Shown here in pieces: positions 54,289-64,000 of a stretch of DNA of 64,000 nt. Source of the stretch: Chrysogorgia sp. JL179-B06 (lineage: Eukaryota; Cnidaria; Anthozoa; Scleralcyonacea; Chrysogorgiidae); the NCBI GenBank assembly GCA_035772405.1, contig JAYKKM010000309.1, forward strand, positions 203,501 to 267,500. Direction: 5' to 3'. A model generated the notes under the pieces. The model had not been told where the DNA came from and made no database searches. It was given only the letters and a program-made list of their open reading frames with translations. Position 1 is the stretch's first letter. The number at the start of each line of letters is the position of its first letter. Made by a program: the position numbers and the translations under genes.

Positions 54289-54395
54289 TTAACACATTGA
54301 CCCACAGCATTACCAAATTGATCCACAGCATTACCAAATTGATCCAAAGCATTAACAAATTGACACACAGCATTACCAAATTGATCCACAGCAAC
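54289..54395 (-). repeat. 21-bp minisatellite, left arm
   Basis: Five units of AGCATTACCAAATTGATCCAC. On the minus strand this translates as DQFGNAV repeats, which is a by-product of the 21-base period. Confidence 0.85.
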
Positions 54396-54654
54396 AGCAA
54401 ATAGCCTCACACCAGGCGTAGAGGGAGGGTGATCACGCCATTATCCCGGTTTGACGCAAGCAATAATCTTCTATACGATCTTTTATAGTATCTGCGAGAG
54501 ATGCCTATATTATGACAACTTTGATCATAACCCTAACCCCAACCCAATGGGTTTTCTAACCCTAACCCCGCGTGATACAGGAAAGCTAAGTAAAAATTAT
54601 ATTACTAAACTTAATACTAGCTTAATACTAATAAAGGATCGGTGAGGCTATTTA

Positions 54655-54905
54655 CTGTTGCTGTGGATCAATTTGTTAATATTGTGGATCAATTTGTTAA
54701 TGCGGCGTGTCAATTTGTTAATTTTGTGAACGATTTGTTAATATTATGAACGATTTGTTAATGTTGTGAACGATTTGTTAATGTTGTGAACGATTTGTTA
54801 ATGTTGTGAACGATTTGTTAATGTTGTGAACGATTTGTTAATGCTGTGGGTCAATTTGTTAATGTTGTGAAAAAATTGTTAATTTGTGGACAATTTGTTA
54901 ATGTG
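54655..54905 (+). repeat. 20/21-bp minisatellite, right arm
   Basis: About twelve units, first GTGGATCAATTTGTTAATATT and then GTGAACGATTTGTTAATGTT. They are the inverse of the left-arm unit with a homogenised 20-bp variant in the middle. Confidence 0.85.
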
Positions 54906-54922
54906 GTGATAGTTATGGACCA

Positions 54923-56416
54923 CCGTAATAATCAGTCAAAATTTTATTTATTAATGATAGTTTGAATATGTGTAAATTCAACCCCAAATATCAGATGAAA
55001 TTTTGTTTCAAGTTTGTGTGTTGTTAAATATCCTGTTCAAAAAGGTACATAATAACTACAAAAACTAGGTCCAAAGTGGCCTCAAAATACAGGAAATGGT
55101 GCTCAGGGGCTTTTAATTTCAAAATCTTCCCGAGGGGCATGCTTCGGTGGTCTTGGACTACGCCCTCGATCCCCCACTTTCAGGTACCGATTTGCGCTCT
55201 TGGTTATCACTGTGCATCAAACTAATGCCTGTAAAACCTGTTCCATCCTAGATAACTGGGGATCACAATATCTACATAAATCTTCTGTGCATGGCAATTA
55301 AAAACAGCCACGAAACCTCAATAAAACATTAAATAATATATAACTTGAGACAGGACAAACGGAATAGAATTTTTAACAGCACGTTTTTTTAATTGTACTA
55401 AATACTGTAAAACAACAACATACAAAGAATAATTAATTTCCCTCTCTCTTCCCTGTCTCCCGAGTGGATTGCACTACAATTAAAACAGCACGTTAAAGTA
55501 CCTATAACCCGATATTACTGATATAGATTCTACATGAAGTGAATAATTGAGCAACAAAAACTTTAAATTTTTGAGATGTACGTTGATGTTCTGTAAATGT
55601 TTGTTTTCCCGAAATGCTGTGACGTCAGATCAGTCACCATTTCGGATACAATATTCCGCAGCTCGAGAAATTTCACTTAATTCAAACGTTGATGGTATAC
55701 TTAATCACTGCTACAATAGACATGTTATCAACTTTTCAACTCAAATCCTCAACCAGTTTATCATGCGGAAAGCATAAAAGAAGATAAATTCCTGGGATGT
55801 CACACTCATTCGCATTATAAAAACATAAACCTGTATTGAAGAAAAGATGAAATCAAAGAAACATTTCATTGTTCAATTATTTGCCTTATATAGAATGTTT
55901 ATAAATAATAAGAATTTAGGGAAGAGAGGCATTTTCAACGCTTTGTGTAAACTCTGCACTGACGTCGGATTCATAATATTACTTTCTTATCTCGTGTCAC
56001 ACCCACAATTCATTAATCACACTGAACCGTTAAATCATTTGTTCAACTGATTACCATGCACAGTATGCATGCTTACGATTCAAAATGTGTGATAACAACT
56101 TATCACACTACTTATCGCAAAGTAATGTTATTTTTTCGTTTTCAGTAAATAGTAACCAGAAAACAATTTAATGGTGGGTGAGTGTTTGAGATAAGATGGC
56201 CAATCGATGATAACTCTTGTAATAAATGATTTAACATGGCTCGTGAAGCTGTTATCACACCCGTTATCACTGCTTAATTATTTCTAAATGTACGCGAAGT
56301 ACTATTTTCCCTTACACGCGGTATCATCATCACGAGGTATCCAACTCACTCAAGAGTGAGAGTCCAAAACAGGCTTTCCATTCATCAAGCGAAAATTTTA
56401 GGACAAAAATCAAATC
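54923..56416. other. Unassigned sequence
   Basis: No gene recognised. The hairpin GTGTGATAA-CAAC-TTATCACAC is at 56,088-56,109. The frames at 55547-55777 and 55847-56050 show no known motif. Confidence 0.4.
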
Positions 56417-57751
56417 GAAAAATGTGGATATTCCCAAATGCCTTCTAAAGCATTTGTATACAAATGTATCTGAACAGATCTAAAAATGTAGATTTTCCCA
56501 AATGCCTTCTACGGCATCTGTATACAAATGTATCTGAACAGATCTAAAAATGTGGATATTCCCAAATGCCTTCTAAAGCATTTGTATACAAATGTATCTG
56601 AACAGATCTAAAAATGTAGATTTTCCCAAATGCCTTCTAATGCATCTGTATACAAATGTATCTGAACAGATCTAAAAATGTGGATATTCCCAAATACATT
56701 TAAAGCATTTGTATACAAATGTATCTGAACAGATCTAAAAATGTAGATTTTCCCAAATGCCTTCTAAGACATCTGTATACAAATGTATCTGAATAGATCT
56801 AAAAATGTGGATATTCCCAAATGCCGTCTAAAGCATTTGTATACAAATGTATCTGAACAGATCTAAAAATGTAGATTTTTCCAAATGCCTTCTAAGGTAT
56901 CTGTATACAAATGTATCTGAACAGATCTAAAAATGTGGATATTCCCAAATGCCGTCTAAAGCATTTGTATACAAATGTATCTGAACAGATCTAAAAATGT
57001 AGATTTTCCCAAATGCCTTCTAATGCATCTGTATACAAATGTATCTGAACAGATCTAAAAATGTGGATATTCCAAAATGCATTCTAAAGCATTTGTATAC
57101 AAATGTATCTGAACAGATCTAAAAATGTAGATTTTCCCAAATGCCTTTTAAGACATCTGTATACAAATGTATCTGAACAGATCTAAAAATGTGGATATTC
57201 CCAAATGCCGTCTAAAGCATTTGTATACAAATGTATCTGAACAGATCTAAAAATGTAGATTTTTCCAAATGCCTTCTAAAGGTATCTGTATACAAATGTA
57301 TCTGAACAGATCTAAAAATGTGGATATTCCCAAATGCCTTCTAAAGCATTTGTATACAAATGTATCTGAACAGATCTAAAAATGTAGATTTTTCCAAATG
57401 CCTTCTAAGGTATCTGTATACAAATGTATCTGAACAGATCTAAAAATCTGGATATTCCCAAATGCCTTCTAAAGCATTTGTATACAAATGTATCTGAACA
57501 GATCTAAAAATGTAGATTTTCCCAAATGCCTTCTAAGACATCTGTATACAAATGTATCTGAACAGATCTAAAAATGTGGATATTCCCAAATGCATTCTAA
57601 AGCATTTGTGTACAAATGTATCTGAACAGATCTAAAAATGTAGATTTTTCCAAATGCCTTCTAAGGCATCTGTATACAAATGTATCCGAACAGATCTAAA
57701 AATGTGGATATTCCCAAATGCCTTCTAAAGCATTTGTATACAAATGTATCC
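56417..57751. repeat. Satellite array, 64-bp monomers in 128-bp dimers
   Basis: About 21 monomers of 64 bases. Two types alternate: A (TGTGGATATTCCCAAATGCC, AAAGCATTTGTATACAAATG) and B (TGTAGATTTTCCCAAATGCC, AAGGCATCTGTATACAAATG). Both end GTATCTGAACAGATCT. The alternation is regular along the array, so the true repeat unit is a 128-bp higher-order dimer. CATTTGTATACAAATG in type A is a perfect palindrome. Confidence 0.95.
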
Positions 57752-57782
57752 AAAACAAGTGAATACGTAGCCTAATAAGTGA

Positions 57783-58192
57783 AATTGGATTCTACACTTT
57801 TTCATTGGTGATATTGAAATCCATTCCACATTCGACTTTTCCGTCGACTTTTTGGCCGAATTTCTGACCGAATTTTCTGTGTAATTTTTGGTCGATATTT
57901 TTATCGAATTATCTGTGACTGACAGACGTTTGGTTGCGGTGATATATTATCAGTAAAAGTGGTGACTAGGTTGTGCCACCGAGAGAGGGAGCCAACGCGC
58001 GAGGCAGACAGACAGAGAGAGATACACTGTAGACACCGACAGAACGATTCATAAGAGAACTCGAGCGAGACAGTGACTAGAAGAGAGGGAGTAAAAGAGA
58101 GAGGAACACACCGAGTCTGAGTTACCGCGAGAGAAAGAGAGAAACCGCGAAAGAGGCCACGCGGGAAAGAGAGAGATCACGTTAGAGGGACA

Positions 58193-58229
<37 letters not shown>

Positions 58230-58500
58230 CGATAAAGAATGCGAGATACCTCGCTCGGGAGTCGGGACTCTAACACGGTGACTCGTACTTAGTGACTCTT
58301 TCGGTGACTCTTTTGGTGCCATAATCTTTTCAAGTCTCATACGGATAATACCTCAACGAAATCAGAAGTATGCCAGTGCTAGAAAATTCCACAAAAAAAT
58401 CCACAAAAAATAGATTGAAAAGTAGATAAAAAAGTCGATAAAAGAAAATACAAAAAGTGGAGTGGATTTCAATACCAGCAATGAAATTATGTAGTGGAAT
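57783..58500. mobile_element. Inverted-repeat element with a purine-rich core
   Basis: TTTCATTGGTGATATTGAAA and the following TCCATTCCAC at the left match the inverse of GTGGAGTGGATTTCAATACC with AGCAATGAAA at the right. The centre, 57,960-58,230, is strongly purine-rich on the plus strand and includes a (GA)n run. Ends and class are uncertain. Confidence 0.5.
58195..58227. repeat. (GA)n microsatellite
   Basis: An uninterrupted GA run of about 30 bases within a longer GA-rich tract. Confidence 0.9.
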
Positions 58501-58950
58501 TTAAACTATCCTATGGGGCTGCGGTAGGAAACATTGCATGACTGTCTACTGAACCCAATGTCCTTTTTTTACCTTTTAAACCCAACTATCTAAAGGATTA
58601 AGGACATTTAATAGTAAATAATGAAGTAGAGGATCACACTTTTGATTCTTGCACACCATCCGGATCAACTATAAAACAGATTTAAATAAACATGAATTAT
58701 AGTTGGTGTGATATCAAAATATGTTACCATCTTTAATAATAAATAATTATTATACAACCTTTAACAACAAATCAAGGGATATTATGACCGAACATATTTC
58801 TGTCATTTCACCTTTATGAGGAACAGCGCACAACCTGCTGTTCATTTTCCACAGTATTGTGCTACCAACTGTGAAAAATGTTGCGCTGTGTACGTGATGA
58901 ACAATGTTGTCGAAAAGGTGTTTTAATCAGTCATTCATGCAAACTATTAG
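58501..58950. other. Unassigned sequence
   Basis: Nothing recognised apart from the weak inverted words CAGCGCACAACCTGC and the ATGTTGCGCTGTG region near 58,825-58,890. Confidence 0.35.
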
Positions 58951-60676
58951 TTTAACAAGACGCCCGCTAGGCGTTAACTCGGGCTACTTGAGCAAGTGGC
59001 TTGTTGAAAGACATTGCAGGCAAATTCAGCAATTTGAAACAATTCTATAGTTGTAGATAAAATGGTACATGTGATGATACAGCTGTCAGTGCAGGGGTGG
59101 TTTAATTTTCCATCATTGCAAACCCATAACATAGTGTTGGCCAACGGCTTTGATTATATGAAGGTGAGTTAGCTCAGTATCCAAGCTGGCTTACTGAGAA
59201 GTCTTCCCCGCCAAATGAGCCATCCTGTTTGCTGACCTAATCCAGTTGTAGCCAACAGGGTCAGCCTGGCAAGCGAGCCGGCTCATGTAATAACAATTCA
59301 TGTGGTCAGTCCGGCAAACAGGTTCAGTTTGAGCAAGCATTACATTTTCTCAGTGTATAAGGCATAGCAGTAAATCAAAATGAAGTTATATAAAATTTTG
59401 AGCCAGTAAACATATTCATAATTTTAGCATATTATTATTTGAGAGGCTTTATACATACTAGTGACTAGTCCAGTGGGCCGGCCAGCTCGCTAATTGTAAT
59501 ATAAAGACAGGTTAAAACAATAGCAATCGAGGTGCCAGGTGGAAATCGTAATATGGTAATACAAATAATTGCCCAGCAGACTATGGTTACTGTCTCCGTT
59601 AGCGAGCCAAGTCGCTTAACATGTAGTCAAGGCCAAAATTCAGTTCGAACGGTATGTATCTGGCTGTATACAGACCAAGTATTATAACAGTTTGCAAATG
59701 GTGTGCTTGTGAGTCAGTCTGACAAGTGGGCTAGCCTGCCTCATGTAATATCAGGACAAATTACTGTTTTGGTAATAGAAATCCAGCTTCATGCCTCCAT
59801 GTACAGCTACAGTAATCATGAATGTCAAAAATCAGTTTGAAAGGTGTGTATTTATTGGGTTGAGGGACAATGGAAAGTACATAGCTGAACAGATAAGTCA
59901 CTGGTAAAACAGCAAACAATAACAAACTATTTACTCCTTGATCTTGATAGTTGGTATGGGTGTCAGAGATTTATATACTGTGTGTTCATTTGTAAGCATT
60001 CGTGTATAATAATATGAAGAATCGATACAAAGTTATTGATAACCCAGAACATTTTTGAGCCCAATTTAAGCTTACAGGTAAAATATCAAGTGAAACAGGG
60101 TTATTCAATGGCAACATTGCAACTTAGTACTTGGTATATATGAAACAATAAACTGTAGCATCGACTTTATTTTGTATAATATAACAATAAACAATAGAGG
60201 CAACAAAGCTTATAAAAATATTAGTTACCTCAGAACAGTTAACATATTTCCATCAGCATTCATTTGTTGAGTCTCATATTAAATTATTAAACATTTAGTA
60301 GACAAAAAGCGTATGGAAACAGATAATTTGATCGAGTACAGGTTCTCGAAATCGCAGACCAACCCGTTTCGAAAGCGATCGGGATTGTGAGCGTACATAA
60401 GATCAAGATACTTGTCAGCCACATCAAAGATTTTCAGTGAAGAACACTCGAAGAAAGGTGATAAAATGAGTAAATCACAATGGCGCATAAATATTATTAT
60501 GCAGTAGTTTTAGTTTCGCAAAGGTGAAAAGCCTGGGTACGAGGTTGATCGGGATGATGCAATAATTGCCATTTCGCGACGACGACAAAAAAAAATAGTA
60601 AAAAATTAATAAATAAACAGAGCCGAAACCTAGACTCGGCTACCACTGGTAGCCCGCTAGCCCGAGTAATTAGTTG
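58951..60676. repeat. AGACGCCCGCTAGGCG-family element, copy 3 (1.7 kb)
   Basis: It starts TTTAACAAGACGCCCGCTAG, with CTCGGGCTA soon after, and ends with GTAGCCCGCTAGCCCGAGTAA, whose TAGCCCGAG is the inverse of CTCGGGCTA. The first 300 bases match the copies at 18.1-18.9 kb inside the large transposon. The minus-strand frame 60279-60488 (FDVADKYLDLMYAHNPDRF) is the only sizeable frame; I do not recognise it. Confidence 0.6.
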
Positions 60677-61722
60677 TTTTTGTACGTCACGTGATCCTGT
60701 TCATGTGACAAATCATTTTCCGGAAAGGGGGAAACTACTTGTAAATTTCAAGTGAAACAAACTGACAATTTGTTAAAAAGTAAGGATAATGAGCAAAGAT
60801 TGTAATTTGTATGGATTACCTGTATTTTGAAAGAAATTATGTTTGAAACATTTACGGTTATTCATGGCAAATATAGCTTTCGAAGGTAATTCAAAGGTTG
60901 TTCAACCATAATAACAACATTCCTAGAGTAACTATCAAGTCATCAATAATGCTACAACATGGTTGGTTCAACAATATCGTTCAGCCATGATACCGCATTG
61001 TTAAAGTATTATTGAACAAACAATGTGTTGCAACTTCTGCGATTTGTTAGTGTCGGTAATAGCGTGATTTCGAATGCAATTGGACGATTAACGTTTTCAA
61101 AGACGATCAAACCGTGCTATTACTTATTAGTGATATATAAGAAAATGTTCGTGACAAATGAACCTTCAACGAGCACTCCCAGCAGCTTAATTTGGTAGTT
61201 AAAAACGCTTCGTCTTTTTACCATATATTACTTGAGAACGTTCACTCATAATATTAATAATCATCTACAGTAGTCTACTGAGAAGATATTTTCCCGGCAA
61301 TATTAAAGTATAATTCACATTATATTTTAACGAAATATACTGCGGGTCTTGGCTGCTATGTTGGTTTTCCCACAAAAAAGAATAAGACATCCTTCAAAAT
61401 CCGACATTTCCAGATTTTATTGTTTTTGAACTAATCAGAAAAGGTGATTACACAAATTTGCAACGTAATTGATTACATAATTGGGCATTGTTATTGCACA
61501 ATTACATCGTGATTACACAGTTTTTACATTGTTGTTTGTGATTTACTGCATTGGAATCACCCAATCAGTGTCGACAAAAACGTTTTCCGAATTTTCAGTT
61601 CGGGTCGAGCAATGCATTTTTCTAATAGTCGAAAATTGTTCAAATGTATATACCTATACCAAACACCCCCGTCGCGCGCATTGACTAAATTCTTGAATGT
61701 ATAATAAATGTAACCACATTAC
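60677..61722. other. Unassigned sequence
   Basis: The frame 61481-61684 has no known motif. AACAACATT and AACAATATCGTT words near 60,920-61,030 hint at an old repeat. Confidence 0.35.
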
Positions 61723-61803
61723 CTGTTCCTCCAGTGTCACCCATTTCATCAAAGGGAATATCTTCGGGCACTGGCTTAGCCCAATCTTGCTGTTGCTTCT
61801 CGT
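61723..61803 (-). CDS. Possible lone internal exon
   Basis: On the minus strand, a pyrimidine-rich stretch and TTAG precede 81 bases that are open in two frames and end at CAG|GTAATG. One frame reads EKQQQDWAKPVPEDIPFDEM, an acidic Gln/Pro/Glu-rich string typical of linker exons. No partner exons are identified, so this is a weak call. It could belong to a host gene running to lower coordinates. Confidence 0.25.
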
Positions 61804-61814
61804 CTAACGGAAAA

Positions 61815-61860
61815 ATATTATTATTATTATTATTATTTGTGTTAATATTATTAATATTAT
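61815..61860. repeat. (ATT)n microsatellite
   Basis: ATTATT units with one TTTGTG interruption. Confidence 0.85.
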
Positions 61861-62197
61861 TCAGTGTCCCTAATAACTAAATGTAGATATAAAATAACTA
61901 GTATACTTAATAACCAAATAACTAATACATTAATAACTAAGTATAGTATTATATTGGCTTGAATTATCGAATAATTTCTTTCCTAATTATACTATTTAAC
62001 AATTAGACAATGAGCCCGCATTTTCTATCATCAGCCAATAGTTAGATATATAGATATATAAAACAAGGGCGAGATGTCTAATTGTTTTAGTATAAATTTC
62101 TAACCTAAGAAATAACTTTTATTTCACATTTTTCAATAAAAGGTAAATACAGTATTTTTTCTAAATCACGCGATATTTACCCCAGAGATTTCTATTT

Positions 62198-62747
62198 AAC
62201 ACTTAGTCACTGAACTCGACATATTATCGGTGAATATTTCCCGAGCCGCGAAGCAGAGAGGTAAATATATAACGATAATCACCGAGTCTGGGGTAACCAG
62301 TTGTTTTAGTATATAATTTCAACTGGCCTGAACTGAACTATCGAATTGAGAAGTTTTTAACAGATGATTTGACCTGTAATAGATATAATTTGTAAATCCA
62401 ATGCTCGATGTTTTCTTCATGCAAGACAGCTTTCAAAAACACAATAACGATAAAAACGGACGTAACAATAGACGGTTATATCTTGAGAGAAATATAATGT
62501 ATACAGCTGTGTCTTTATCCTAAGTTTGCTATTAATTTCGACGATTTATTAGTTATAATAGTATAGTCGCCATTTTGAAAATAAATTCGTCATATACATC
62601 AAAATGATGATTCCGAGAGGGAACTGGAACGAATAAACCCATCTGGTCACAAAAAGTACTTTTCAAGTATAATTTCCAGTGATGTGATCTCAGAGTTACT
62701 TACCAGTCAGGCAATCACAATTCGTTTAAGCCCAGAAATTATACTAA
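62198..62747. mobile_element. Hairpin-bearing repeat, copy 2
   Basis: It has the same order as 25,592-26,188: TTAGTCACTGAACTCGAC, GAGCCGCGAAGCAGAGAGGT, TAACGATAATCACCGAGTCT, TTTTAGTATATAATTTC and the right end AGAAATTATACTAAA. The second small hairpin is partly lost. A further partial piece (CTAATTGTTTTAGTATAAAT) lies at 62,078. Confidence 0.72.
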
Positions 62748-63090
62748 AAACGGATAGTAACTCCTGCGATAGCCAATGAAAATTGGGGATAGATAGAAAC
62801 TTGTCAATTTATACTAATATCGTTTATAGACGAGGAGATTTGACGAAATATTACATCGATTTATCATCCCGACTGGAAAAAGTAGTTGTTTTTAAGAAAG
62901 TTTGTCTTTGTTTTATCTAGATAAAGCTTACAAACATTGTTTATTAAGTTATTGTTTGTTAAATACTTTCCTATTTTTACATCTCATTATTATTTGTTAT
63001 TGTTTCTCGCACCCGTTTGTCTTATTTTTGTCTTACGCTATTATTTATTCTATAAAAGTCTCACTCAGTTTTATATTTCACTTTACGTTT
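62748..63090. other. Unassigned T-rich sequence
   Basis: No recognised feature. Confidence 0.4.
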
Positions 63091-63265
63091 AAGGCCTGGT
63101 TTAGACGTCGAAGTTCCGTAAATTTGATGTCTAAACTGATTTTATTCGAAGCGTTGCATTTAATTCGACAGCGTCGAATTATGCGACGAGCTATGTCGCA
63201 TAATTCGACAGAAATGCGACGCCGGTTTAGACGTCGAATAAAATACAGTCGAATAAAATGCATAA
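63091..63265. mobile_element. Short MITE with TTTAGACGTCGAA words
   Basis: GCCTGGTTTAGACGTCGAA at 63,094 is echoed by GCCGGTTTAGACGTCGAAT at 63,221. Between them is a palindrome TCGAATTATGCGAC...GTCGCATAATTCGA. It is probably a non-autonomous DNA element; ends not fixed. The frames 62902-63270 and 63078-63263 derive from it. Confidence 0.5.
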
Positions 63266-63275
63266 ATTAGTATAA

Positions 63276-63645
63276 TTGCATTTTCTATCCCACAATATCC
63301 CAAAATATCCCAAAATGTCCCACAATTTCATGGTTCGTGGGGTCCACGAAATCATTTTGAACATGGCTTCAGAACAGCAACCTTGTTGTGTTTGTGGATT
63401 GACGACGAAATATAGTTGTATTATTTGTGCTCGACGTATCTCTAATCGTTCAGAATGTTCTGTGCCAGAAGAGAACGACGATATTGATGGTTGCATGGGT
63501 TGCCAATAAAAGTGTGGCTTATTGCAGAGATTGCAATTTTCAACCGGGAGAGAGTCAAGAGATGGTCGAACAAGTCGAAGACGAAGGAGACGATTCCACA
63601 AAGGCAAATAAAAATATGGGAAGAAAGTATTTATGGCCCGCATAA
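63276..63645 (+). pseudogene. Cys-rich zinc-binding-like protein, frameshifted
   Basis: The frame 63276-63509 has CCVCGLTTKYSCIICARRIS, then NRSECSVPEENDDIDGCM and a stop. A shift near 63,495 continues NKSVAYCRDCNFQPGESQEM and an acidic tail to a stop at 63,645. The paired CxxC motifs followed by an EEN-D and VAYCxxC block look like a small zinc-binding module. I associate this type with repeat-linked proteins in cnidarians, but cannot name a family. With no promoter or exon evidence it may be a transposon gene remnant. Confidence 0.45.
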
Positions 63646-63811
63646 CACCTCGACGACATGGTCGCACCATTACGAGTAACGAGAGGCTTAAGCGAAAGCT
63701 GATATTCACTAATAACAAGCGAGCAACCAACACCGTGGTTTATGAACTCGTTTTGAAACAGATAAAGGAGAGACATCCATCGTTCTCTTTCACCCTTCCT
63801 CAAATGAGAAC

Positions 63812-63847
<36 letters not shown>

Positions 63848-64000
63848 ATGCATTGCTCACTGCTCGCAGTTTGAGCACTCTGGTGACTCCACAATGCAAT
63901 CCAACAATGTGTAGCCGTACATAGTGGGTCCCAAGTCCACAGTTACCATAAAGCCATATGGTGATAGCCGGTAGGGCACATTGTATACTTTCGTATATAT
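63646..64000. other. Unassigned, with an (AT)n microsatellite
   Basis: A (TA)n run is at about 63,813-63,842. The frames across 63,633-63,914 have no known motif. Confidence 0.5.

Larger units (their letters stand above)
54178..54922. mobile_element. Fold-back element with inverted minisatellite arms
   Basis: AGTTGTGGTCC at the left and GTTATGGACCAC at the right are inverted. Inside, a minisatellite lies on the minus strand (54,289-54,395) and on the plus strand (54,655-54,905), and GATCCACAGCAACAG...AAATAGCCTCAC is mirrored between the arms. The centre has CCCTAACCCC repeats and the frame 54451-54645, which has no known motif. Confidence 0.7.

Noticed and set aside
54225..54410. Protein with DQFGNAV heptad repeats
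   Set aside because: It is a translation of the 21-bp minisatellite, whose period is a multiple of three.
55847..56050. Small membrane-like ORF of 67 codons
   Set aside because: No motif, no splice context and an AT-rich background where frames of this size are expected by chance.
56417..57751. Regular repeats resembling a CRISPR array
   Set aside because: The 64-bp units are contiguous with no variable spacers and the setting is eukaryotic. It is a tandem satellite.
62902..63270. 122-residue hydrophobic protein
   Set aside because: The second half is the translated MITE and the first half is a T-rich low-complexity stretch; no supporting signals.

Overview
The window is eukaryotic and almost entirely made of transposable elements. 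It is AT-rich, has split genes with GT/AG introns, and carries CR1/L2-like, R2-like and Penelope-like retroelements, a Ty3/gypsy element, Tc1/mariner, hAT, pogo-like and TTAA-target DNA elements, satellites and many fold-back MITEs. No gene can be named confidently as a host gene. The mixture (2A-bearing APE LINEs, RLE LINEs, a Gmr1-like gypsy, Penelope elements) suggests a marine invertebrate, perhaps a cnidarian. That placement is inference from repeat families, not from a marker gene.

Layout. 1-8.68 kb: two TTAA-bounded fold-back MITEs, a gypsy PR-RT remnant cut by a 5'-truncated RLE LINE, and a 1.4-kb TIR element inside that LINE's 3' end. 8.68-26.76 kb: one CR1/L2-like LINE (LINE-A) that begins with a hydrophobic leader and a consensus 2A-like motif. 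It is split into four pieces by an R2-like LINE with a 19-bp target duplication (9,772-13,089), an 11.2-kb Tc1-like transposon (13,724-24,941) and a hairpin repeat (25,592-26,188). The Tc1-like element has an apparently intact three-exon DD34E transposase, arrays of 11-bp repeats just inside both ends, and an opposite-strand BEN-like gene as possible cargo. 26.8-30.1 kb: an inverted tRNA-derived SINE pair and a MITE within a MITE within a MITE. 30.1-41.5 kb: a second 2A-type LINE (LINE-B) split by a complete LTR element (30,776-38,173). That element has the unusual order PR-INT-RT-RNase H (Gmr1-like) and is itself interrupted by a truncated LINE flanked by a 356-bp direct repeat. 42.9-48.2 kb: a truncated LINE-C and an opposed RLE LINE-E that meet tail to tail, then two Penelope fragments in inverted orientation. 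48.2-64 kb: MITEs, an inverted minisatellite pair, a 64/128-bp satellite array, an interspersed repeat also found inside the Tc1-like element, a possible lone exon and a frameshifted Cys-rich ORF.

Order of events. Nesting gives a relative history: LINE-A came before the R2-like LINE, the Tc1-like element and the hairpin repeat; LINE-B came before the gypsy, which came before the small LINE; LINE-E came before its TA-flanked MITE. Most coding regions are broken by frameshifts or truncations. The best preserved are the Tc1 transposase (337 codons over three exons), the 525-codon N-terminal ORF of the R2-like LINE, and the BEN-like terminal exon. Element boundaries were read by eye from terminal repeats and target duplications; family names come from recognised motifs, without any database search.
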